7,904 bases of DNA from Pseudomonadota bacterium (GTDB taxonomy: Bacteria > Pseudomonadota > Gammaproteobacteria > Burkholderiales > Ferrovaceae): contig JAJZEL010000019.1 of the NCBI GenBank assembly GCA_021828575.1, positions 1-7,904 of the forward strand, written 5' to 3'. Both the position numbers and the translations under genes were made by a program. The notes beneath the pieces are model-generated. The model did not search any database. It was not told the DNA's origin and was given only the letters and a program-made list of their open reading frames with translations. Shown here one piece after another: positions 1 through 4,909 of the stretch. Within the stretch, counting starts at the first letter, position 1; the number at the start of each line of letters is the position of its first letter.

Positions 1-501
1 CGTTCACTGGAGTTTTCATCCCATCCCCACGCCATCCTGCGGGAGATGGACCGGGTCCTCGTGCCCGAAGGCCGGTTGCTGATCACGGGATTCAACCCCC
101 GAAGTCTCTGGGGGTTGCGACAGTGGCTGACCCTGGATCGGCGCAGCTATCCCTGGTGCGGCCATTTCCTGTCGCTGACCCGCCTCAAGGACTGGCTGGC
201 TCTGCTGGGGTTCGAGGTCAACCGTGGTCGTTTCTGGGCCTATGCTCCGCCTTTCGTCAGCGAAAGCTGGCGCCGGCGCCTGCGTTTCATGGAGCTGGCA
301 GGTGACCGCTGGTGGGGGGTGGGAGGGGGTGTCTACATGATGGAAGCCATCAAGCGGGTGCAGGGCGTTCGCCTCATCACTCCCCGCTGGAACCGGGTCA
401 AGCCCGAACCTGTCCTGGTCAGTGCCGTGAGTCGTTCCGCAAGCAACAACGTGGTGCCTCTGGTGCCTGGTCCCCGTCCCACCGGAGGCAAGCCCTCTTG
501 A
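1..501 (+). CDS. class I SAM-dependent methyltransferase, C-terminal part (5' end outside window)
   Basis: The frame is open from base 1 (first codon CGT) to the TGA at 499-501, giving 166 residues of a longer protein; the ATG at 46 is internal, because coding-like sequence (RSLEFSSHPHAILREMD) precedes it. The segment LVPEGRLLITGFNP matches the motif that follows the Rossmann core in class I methyltransferases (a 'L.PGG.L.I...NP' strand-turn), and the rest, rich in Trp and Arg, looks like the C-terminal region of the small methyltransferases found just upstream of rnhA in many Betaproteobacteria. The SAM-binding glycine motif must lie before the window and is not seen, so activity cannot be judged. 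The natural substrate of this family is not established to my knowledge. The stop codon overlaps the probable rnhA start, suggesting cotranscription with rnhA and dnaQ. Confidence 0.85.
   Translation, partial: RSLEFSSHPHAILREMDRVLVPEGRLLITGFNPRSLWGLRQWLTLDRRSYPWCGHFLSLTRLKDWLALLGFEVNRGRFWAYAPPFVSESWRRRLRFMELAGDRWWGVGGGVYMMEAIKRVQGVRLITPRWNRVKPEPVLVSAVSRSASNNVVPLVPGPRPTGGKPS
484..500 (+). promoter_or_regulatory. Shine-Dalgarno and TTG start that fix the rnhA N-terminus
   Basis: GGAGG at 484-488 lies nine bases before TTG at 498-500. The TTG shares its last two bases with the methyltransferase stop (TTGA, 498-501). No ATG or GTG in this frame lies between here and the first conserved RNase H residues, so this TTG is the best start by position, spacing and resulting protein length. 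The overlap suggests termination-reinitiation coupling. Confidence 0.7.
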
Positions 502-953
502 CCGATGGTGTCGAAGACCAGGTAGACATCTATACGGATGGAGCCTGCAAGGGGAACCCTGGCCCAGGTGGTTGGGGAGCGCTGTTGCGTTTTCGCGACC
601 AGGAAAAAGAGCTGTGTGGGGGCGAACTCTCCACCACCAACAATCGCATGGAGCTCATGGCTGTTCTGGAGGCGCTGCGTGCCCTGAAGCGTTCGTGCCG
701 GGTGAACCTGTATACGGATTCCGAATATGTGCGTCGGGGCATGACCGAGTGGGTCAAGGGCTGGCAGCGCAATGGCTGGCGCACGGCTTCCAGACAGCCT
801 GTCAAGAACGTTGACCTCTGGCAGTCGCTGGTGGACGAGGCACGACGTCATCAGGTGGAATGGCACTGGGTAAAGGGTCATGCCGGTCATCCGGACAATG
901 AGCGGGCGGATGGTTTGGCCAATGCCGGGATAGCGCGCGGACGGGCAGCATGA
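498..953 (+). CDS. rnhA: ribonuclease HI
   Basis: This cytoplasmic endonuclease cuts the RNA strand of RNA-DNA hybrids (R-loops, primer remnants) using two Mg2+ ions. Starting at TTG 498 the protein is 151 residues, the usual size for bacterial RNase HI (about 150-155). All catalytic positions are visible: D14 in YTDGACKGNPGPGGWG, E52 in TTNNRMEL, D74 in YTDSEY and D138 in HPDNERAD, with H128 in VKGHAGH as the conserved flexible-loop histidine. The Trp/Lys-rich 'basic protrusion' region for hybrid binding is present around residues 85-103 (WVKGWQRNGW). The same frame runs open upstream to an ATG at 312, but that extension overlaps the methyltransferase and is not RNase H-like. The 3' end overlaps dnaQ by four bases (ATGA, 950-953). 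rnhA next to dnaQ is a classic proteobacterial pairing. Confidence 0.96.
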   Translation: MTDGVEDQVDIYTDGACKGNPGPGGWGALLRFRDQEKELCGGELSTTNNRMELMAVLEALRALKRSCRVNLYTDSEYVRRGMTEWVKGWQRNGWRTASRQPVKNVDLWQSLVDEARRHQVEWHWVKGHAGHPDNERADGLANAGIARGRAA

Positions 954-1660
954 GAAAAGTGGTGCTGGACACGGAAACCACGGGGCTGGATCCGGCCACC
1001 GGGCACCGCGTAGTGGAAATCGGTCTGGTGGAAATCGTGTCACGGCGCCGTACCGGGCGTCATTTTCACCAATATCTCAATCCAGGACGGGACAGCGATC
1101 CGGGTGCCCTGGAAAAGCACAACCTCACTACGGAATTTCTGTCGGACAAACCCCGGTTCGGGGAGATTGTGGACGAGTTTCTGGCGTTCGTGGAGGGTGC
1201 CCCGCTCATCATTCACAATGCGGCCTTCGACATGGGGTTTCTCGACCACGAACTGGTCACGCTGGGGCGCGAGCCCCTGAGCCACCTGTGCCCGGACGTG
1301 ACTGACACGCTCATGCTGGCACGCGAGCGGCATCCTGGAAAACGCAATTCCCTGGACGCCCTGTGCGAGCGCTATGCCGTGGACAATTCCCGACGCACCT
1401 ACCACGGTGCGCTGCTGGACGCCGAATTGCTGGCGGATGTGTACCTGGCCATGACCCGGGGTCAGGACGCCCTGCTCATGGATGACCCTGTCCATGCCGG
1501 AGTCGGGAGTGTTGCATTCCAGCGCCCAGCGGTGCCACTGAAGATCCAGATGGCCACGCTGGAGGAACTGGACGCCCACATGCAGCAGATGGAACAGATT
1601 CAGAAGGCCAGCGGCGGAAAGTGCCTCTGGCTGGAGCTGGAAAGCAGGTTGCCAAAATAG
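950..1660 (+). CDS. dnaQ: DNA polymerase III epsilon subunit, 3'-5' proofreading exonuclease
   Basis: Epsilon is the proofreading subunit of the replicative polymerase core, removing mispaired 3' nucleotides and bridging the alpha subunit and the beta clamp. The 236-residue length is close to E. coli DnaQ (243). The DEDDh exonuclease motifs are all present: D7 and E9 in LDTETTG, D94 in IHNAAFDMGF, and H152 with D157 in YHGALLDAE. After the catalytic domain, GSVAF (residues 186-190) sits where E. coli has its TSMAF clamp-binding motif, and the C-terminus GGKCLWLE resembles the conserved E. coli ending GGSCLW, part of the alpha-binding tail. The ATG at 950 gives the canonical N-terminus and overlaps the rnhA stop, so translation is probably coupled. 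No convincing hairpin-plus-T terminator follows it. Confidence 0.97.
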   Translation: MRKVVLDTETTGLDPATGHRVVEIGLVEIVSRRRTGRHFHQYLNPGRDSDPGALEKHNLTTEFLSDKPRFGEIVDEFLAFVEGAPLIIHNAAFDMGFLDHELVTLGREPLSHLCPDVTDTLMLARERHPGKRNSLDALCERYAVDNSRRTYHGALLDAELLADVYLAMTRGQDALLMDDPVHAGVGSVAFQRPAVPLKIQMATLEELDAHMQQMEQIQKASGGKCLWLELESRLPK

Positions 1661-1755
1661 CAGCGCGTGTCACGCAGAAATTCCGCTGACATGGAAGACA
1701 GAACCGCAGCCACCTGTCGATGGCAAGAGCGCTCAAACATTCAGCACCCCATGCC

Positions 1756-1866
1756 CTACTTTTTTTTCAGTCGCTCGATCAGGGCACGCTCAAGAGGGGT
1801 CAGGTGGTCCACATCGACGAAACGCCATTCCCTTTCATAAAGGCCCAAAGCTTCGCAAAAGAACAT
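1756..1866 (-). CDS. small unrecognised open frame, possibly the remnant C-terminus of a lost gene
   Basis: Read on the minus strand from ATG (1864-1866) to TAG (1756-1758), this gives 36 residues; key parts are FFCEALGLYEREWRFVDVD and LTPLERALIERLKKK. It reads like real protein: an aromatic strand-like segment, then an amphipathic helix with a Pro/Glu start and a basic end. The frame stays open further upstream, with protein-like residues QGLQLSLPA before the ATG, until a TGA at 1915-1917; a TTG at 1885-1887 is an alternative start. There is no convincing ribosome-binding site at the ATG. Because coding character extends past the ATG and then stops abruptly at the promoter of the next gene, a truncated 3' remnant is as likely as a complete small protein. 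I do not recognise the family. It is convergent with dnaQ. Confidence 0.3.
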   Translation of the reverse strand: MFFCEALGLYEREWRFVDVDHLTPLERALIERLKKK

Positions 1867-1881
1867 CGCAGGCAGTGAAAG

Positions 1882-1910
1882 TTGCAAACCCTGGGGGCCC
1901 TTGCTAGAGT
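1882..1910 (+). promoter_or_regulatory. candidate sigma70 promoter for the efflux operon
   Basis: TTGCAA (1882-1887) and TAGAGT (1905-1910) each match the -35 and -10 consensus at four of six positions and are separated by exactly 17 bases. Transcription would begin near 1917, almost on the GTG at 1920, giving a leaderless or nearly leaderless message; that agrees with the lack of a Shine-Dalgarno before that GTG. Within the element, ACCCT (1888-1892) and AGAGT (1906-1910) form an imperfect inverted repeat, and the spacer carries the palindrome GGGCCC (1895-1900). These could be part of an operator. The 17-base spacing is not the 19-20 expected of MerR-type promoters, and no CusR-like box is seen. 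Confidence 0.35.
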
Positions 1911-1919
1911 GCCGTCATC

Positions 1920-2333
1920 GTGAGAAGAAAAGGTTTCCATCGCTGGGTGTCCCTGTGGGCCATGGCTGTCGTCCTGGTAAGCCAGTGCCTCGTTGCGGCC
2001 CATGCGTGCCCCATGATGAAAGCATCGTCGTTTGCTGTCGTCGTTCCATCTGCGCCTGTGGCAGGCATGGAATGCCAGGAAATGACAGGCCACAGGCCCG
2101 CTGAAAAAAACCAGGGGCCGGCGTCTCAGGTGTGTCGTGACCATTGTCTCCAACCTTCCCAGGCCAGTCAGTCAGGAACGACCCACATGCCGCTTTCCGG
2201 CCTGGTGGCCTTGTTTGAAATGCCGCGTCAGTTGGCAGCACACACCGGACGCCGCTTCGACCCTGGCTGGTTTGGTGGTTCAGTCAGCCGTTCGCCGCCC
2301 ATCCGTATTCGCTTCCAGACATTCCGGATCTGA
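1920..2333 (+). CDS. small exported Cys/Met-containing protein, CopL-like, heading the efflux operon
   Basis: The 137-residue product begins (GTG) with a basic start MRRKGF, a hydrophobic stretch (about residues 10-27) and an AHA site, predicting signal peptidase I cleavage after residue 29 and export to the periplasm. The mature part starts CPMM and carries further potential soft-metal ligands: M50, C52 and M55 in MECQEM, and C72, H75, C76 in CRDHC. The C-terminus (PPIRIRF near the end) resembles the tails of small hypothetical proteins that precede copper or Czc/Cus operons in Betaproteobacteria. By context and ligand pattern it may bind or sense copper in the periplasm, but I cannot name the family with certainty. 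The GTG start is favoured because a later start at ATG 1962-1964 would remove the positive n-region. It ends 75 bases before the outer-membrane channel gene. Confidence 0.65.
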   Translation: MRRKGFHRWVSLWAMAVVLVSQCLVAAHACPMMKASSFAVVVPSAPVAGMECQEMTGHRPAEKNQGPASQVCRDHCLQPSQASQSGTTHMPLSGLVALFEMPRQLAAHTGRRFDPGWFGGSVSRSPPIRIRFQTFRI

Positions 2334-2395
2334 TTTCTCCCTGATGTGCCTTGCCGCGTCATGCCCGTGCATGGCGTTTTGCATCGTCATTCATC

Positions 2396-2400
2396 AGAGG
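2396..2400 (+). promoter_or_regulatory. Shine-Dalgarno for the outer-membrane channel gene
   Basis: AGAGG lies eight bases before the ATG at 2409. This supports 2409 over the in-frame ATG at 2346 or 2361, whose added residues do not resemble a signal peptide and would push the real signal sequence inside the protein. Confidence 0.6.
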
Positions 2401-2408
2401 GTTTTTCC

Positions 2409-3659
2409 ATGTCCGGACCCACGGTTTTTTCCTGTTTTCGTATTGCATTGGCGTTGTCGCTGATCATCGGGGCATCCACTGCCCGAGCGCTGACCTGCAA
2501 CGAAGCCATCGACCTCGCAGAAGCACATGCTCCCGAGCTCAGGGCACGCCAGGATTCCGCCATGGCGGCACGCACCTCCCGGATCGCCGCAGGTGAACTG
2601 CCCGACCCCCGGTTGGTGGTGGGTGTGGACAACCTGCCTGTGCAGGGGTCGGAAGCCTGGAGTGCCACCCGTGACTTCATGACCATGCAGCATGTGGGAG
2701 TGGTGCAGGATGTGGTCAATGGAGACAAGCGGGAAGCAGAACGGCGCCTGGCGGAAGCCCGCGTGGCCAGAACAGACATGGAGCTGGTACTGGAGCGCCT
2801 GAATGTGCGTCGCCAGGTCATGCTGGCCTGGCTCGGGGTGTATTACGCCGAACAGCGTCGTGACTTGTTGGACCGGCTCGACGCAGACAACGGTTTGCAG
2901 GGCATGGCCTCGTCAGCACAACTGAAGGCCGGCAAGGACATGGCAGCAGAAAGTGTGCAGGCCCGTCTGGAAGCCGCCAGACTGGCGGACCAACGGGATG
3001 AATTACAGCGCAACATTGCTGCTGCCCGCGCCGAACTGGCGCGCTGGATCGGCCCTGCGGCTTACCAGCCACTGACGGGAGAACTGCCGGTTTATGCGGT
3101 GCATGCGGAGCATTTGCACCACCATCTGGAACAACACCCCGACATTGCCGTATATGGTGCCAAAGAAGCTTCTGCGCAAGCAGAAGTGGCATTGGCAGAG
3201 GCGGGCAAGAAATCGGACTGGGGAGTCGAGCTGGATTATCTGCACAGGGGACCGGCTTTTGGTGACATGGTGTCCGTGCAGTTCACCTTTGGTTTGCCCG
3301 TGTTTTCACACACCCGGCAGGACCCTCAGATCGCAGCCAGAAAAAAGGAAGCCGAACAGGTGACGGAGGAAAAGGAGGCCATGCTGCGCCAGCATGAAGT
3401 GGAACTGGAAACCCTCCTGGCTGAAGAGGAAGCGTTGAACCGGCAGATCGGACGTGTGGATCGGGAATGGCTTCCCCTGCGTCACGAAAGATTGCAGCTG
3501 GCCATGGCGGCCTATCGGTCGGGCAGGGAGCCATTGGCCACCGTACTGGACTCCCGCCGTGATCTGCTGGACACCCGCATGAAACGGATCGATCTGGAAG
3601 AGCGGCGATCCGCCACGGAAACCACGCTGAGATACCTTTCCGAGGAGGCCCTGCCATGA
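2409..3659 (+). CDS. TolC-family outer-membrane efflux channel (CusC/CzcC-like)
   Basis: This is the outer-membrane component of the tripartite efflux complex, expected to form a trimeric beta-barrel and alpha-helical tunnel that receives metal from the adaptor and pump. From ATG 2409 the protein is 416 residues, close to CzcC-type channels. Residues 11-27 form a signal sequence ending in ARA, with cleavage predicted before LTCNEA; the family's N-terminal helix follows (EAIDLAEAHAPELRARQ). DPRLVVGVDNLPV and the DFMTMQHVGVVQD segment are typical of channels encoded with CusBA-type systems in Betaproteobacteria. Long Glu/Arg/Ala-rich heptad-like stretches mark the two helical hairpins. Unlike E. 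coli CusC there is no lipobox (the residues before C30 are ALT), so it is probably not lipidated. It overlaps the adaptor gene as ATGA (3656-3659). Confidence 0.93.
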   Translation: MSGPTVFSCFRIALALSLIIGASTARALTCNEAIDLAEAHAPELRARQDSAMAARTSRIAAGELPDPRLVVGVDNLPVQGSEAWSATRDFMTMQHVGVVQDVVNGDKREAERRLAEARVARTDMELVLERLNVRRQVMLAWLGVYYAEQRRDLLDRLDADNGLQGMASSAQLKAGKDMAAESVQARLEAARLADQRDELQRNIAAARAELARWIGPAAYQPLTGELPVYAVHAEHLHHHLEQHPDIAVYGAKEASAQAEVALAEAGKKSDWGVELDYLHRGPAFGDMVSVQFTFGLPVFSHTRQDPQIAARKKEAEQVTEEKEAMLRQHEVELETLLAEEEALNRQIGRVDREWLPLRHERLQLAMAAYRSGREPLATVLDSRRDLLDTRMKRIDLEERRSATETTLRYLSEEALP

Positions 3660-4909
3660 ATTTTCAAAGGCATTTCGTGCGCTGGGGTGCAGGCGTCCTG
3701 CTGGTGGTCACGGGAGGAGTTGGAGGCTACCTGTTGGGTCATCGTGGCATGACGCCCATGGAACCTCCGAAGGCCGTGTCTGCCCCGGCTACTCCCCATG
3801 ACAGGCCGGTACTGTACTGGTACGACCCCATGAAACCGGACCAGCATTTTCACAAGCCAGGCAAGTCTCCTTTCATGGACATGGACCTGGTGCCCATGTA
3901 TGCCGAGGATACGGGAAGGGCCCCGGATTCCGGAGTGCTCATCGACCCCCGTCTGTTGCAGAACACGGGCGTGAAATACGCCGCCGTGGCAAAGGGAACC
4001 CTGGACCGGACCCTCCGGGTGGCGGGAACGCTGGCATTTGATGATCGCCTGGTCACCGTCATTCAGGCCCGTACTGCCGGATGGGTGGAGAAGGTCTACG
4101 ACTGGTCGCCTGGCGACATCCTTGCGGCGGGCGACGCCCTGGTGGACATGCGGGTGCCCGAATGGTACGGGGCCCAGGCCGAGTATCTGGCCCTGCGAAA
4201 GGCAGGCGAAACGGAGCTTGCCGATGCTGCGCGCATGCGCCTGTTGCAACTGGGCATGACGGAAGGACAGGTGAAGGAGGTGGACGCACGGGGCATGCCC
4301 CAGGCAGTGCTGACCATCACGGTTCCCCGGGGGGGTGTGCTTCAGGAGCTGGGCGTTCGCGCCGGCATGACCCTCCTGCCAGGCCAGACATTGGCCCGCA
4401 TCAACGGTATCGGCAGCGTCTGGCTGAATGCGGAGGTTCCGGAAGCGCTGTCCGATGGACTGACCGTCGGACAGCCGGTACGTGCCACCCTGACCGCCTG
4501 GCCCGGTCAGGTGTTCACCGGACGCATTGCGGCCCTGCTTCCCGTGCTGGAACCCACGACCCGGACACTGCAGGTGCGCATCGAATGGCCCAACCCCGGG
4601 GGCAGGCTGCGTCCCGGCATGTATGCGCAGGTTGACCTGAAACCGTCGCAGGCAACGCCTCGCCTGCTCGTGCCTGCGGATGCAGTGATCGCCACCGGCC
4701 ATCGCCGCGTGGTCATCGTTGCGGGACAGGATGGCCATTTCATGCCTGCGGAAGTGACCACCGGACGTGAAGCCGGAGGGCAGATGGAAGTGCTGTCGGG
4801 GTTGCAGGAAGGCGAGCGCGTGGTGGTGTCGGGCGAGTTCCTGATCGATTCGGAAGCGAGCCTCAAGGGAGTGCTGGCGCGCATGGAAAAGGCAGGGGCT
4901 GCCCGATGA
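3656..4909 (+). CDS. cusB: CusB-type periplasmic adaptor subunit of heavy-metal RND efflux
   Basis: The membrane-fusion protein links the RND pump to the outer-membrane channel and, in CusB, also delivers Cu(I)/Ag(I). The 417-residue product has an N-terminal membrane anchor or signal (about 10-28), then the heavy-metal-binding motif at residues 54-82: YWYDPM, a spacer, then KPGKSPFMDMDLVP. Its methionines M59, M74 and M76 have the same spacing (15 and 2) as the three Cu(I)-binding methionines of E. coli CusB. The lipoyl/barrel-sandwich region follows (VIQARTAGWVEKVYDWSPGD, about 137-156), a short helical hairpin (about 170-210), the beta-barrel (about 245-325) and the membrane-proximal domain ending FLIDSEASLKGVLARM, close to the E. 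coli ending. No C-terminal CusF domain is fused. AGGAGG (3643-3648) sits seven bases before the ATG. Both ends overlap neighbours as ATGA. Confidence 0.95.
   Translation: MNFQRHFVRWGAGVLLVVTGGVGGYLLGHRGMTPMEPPKAVSAPATPHDRPVLYWYDPMKPDQHFHKPGKSPFMDMDLVPMYAEDTGRAPDSGVLIDPRLLQNTGVKYAAVAKGTLDRTLRVAGTLAFDDRLVTVIQARTAGWVEKVYDWSPGDILAAGDALVDMRVPEWYGAQAEYLALRKAGETELADAARMRLLQLGMTEGQVKEVDARGMPQAVLTITVPRGGVLQELGVRAGMTLLPGQTLARINGIGSVWLNAEVPEALSDGLTVGQPVRATLTAWPGQVFTGRIAALLPVLEPTTRTLQVRIEWPNPGGRLRPGMYAQVDLKPSQATPRLLVPADAVIATGHRRVVIVAGQDGHFMPAEVTTGREAGGQMEVLSGLQEGERVVVSGEFLIDSEASLKGVLARMEKAGAAR

Larger units (their letters stand above)
1661..1919. other. intergenic spacer between the housekeeping block and the efflux operon
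   Basis: This is the only sizeable non-coding stretch on the + strand. I see no tRNA cloverleaf, insertion-sequence ends, direct repeats or typical Rho-independent terminator. It contains a T8 run (1760-1767) without a stem in front, a short minus-strand open frame that ends through that run, and a candidate promoter at its 3' end, both listed separately. Bases 1661-1755 hold nothing I can assign. The spacer marks the boundary where conserved chromosomal genes give way to an accessory metal-resistance operon. Confidence 0.6.

Noticed and set aside
312..497. N-terminal extension of rnhA to an ATG at 312
   Set aside because: It would overlap the methyltransferase for 190 bases and add Gly/Arg/His-rich residues not found in RNase HI, while a well-placed Shine-Dalgarno and TTG exist at 484-500.
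333..1043. Minus-strand open frame opposite rnhA
   Set aside because: Pro/Arg-rich translation without family features, antisense to an RNase HI with every catalytic residue intact.
1661..1689. CAGCG...CGCTG and GCGTG/CACGC inverted repeats just after dnaQ
   Set aside because: The first has a 19-base loop and short arms, the second almost no loop, and neither is followed by a T tract; too weak to call a terminator.
1755..1767. T8 run after dnaQ as a Rho-independent terminator
   Set aside because: The preceding bases (CACCCCATGCCC) contain no stem able to pair; the run is better explained as the Lys codons of the minus-strand frame.
1882..1910. MerR-family (CueR-like) copper promoter
   Set aside because: The -35/-10 spacing is 17 rather than 19-20 bases and the dyad arms match only four of five bases, so a CueR-type site is not supported; kept only as a possible sigma70 promoter.
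2341..2397. CTGATG/CATCAG inverted repeat between the small exported protein and the channel gene
   Set aside because: Six-base arms separated by about 45 bases are expected by chance, and no stable inner stem is seen.
3512..4738. Minus-strand open frame of 408 codons opposite the channel and adaptor genes
   Set aside because: Antisense shadow with low-complexity composition and no recognisable motif; the + strand proteins are clear family members.
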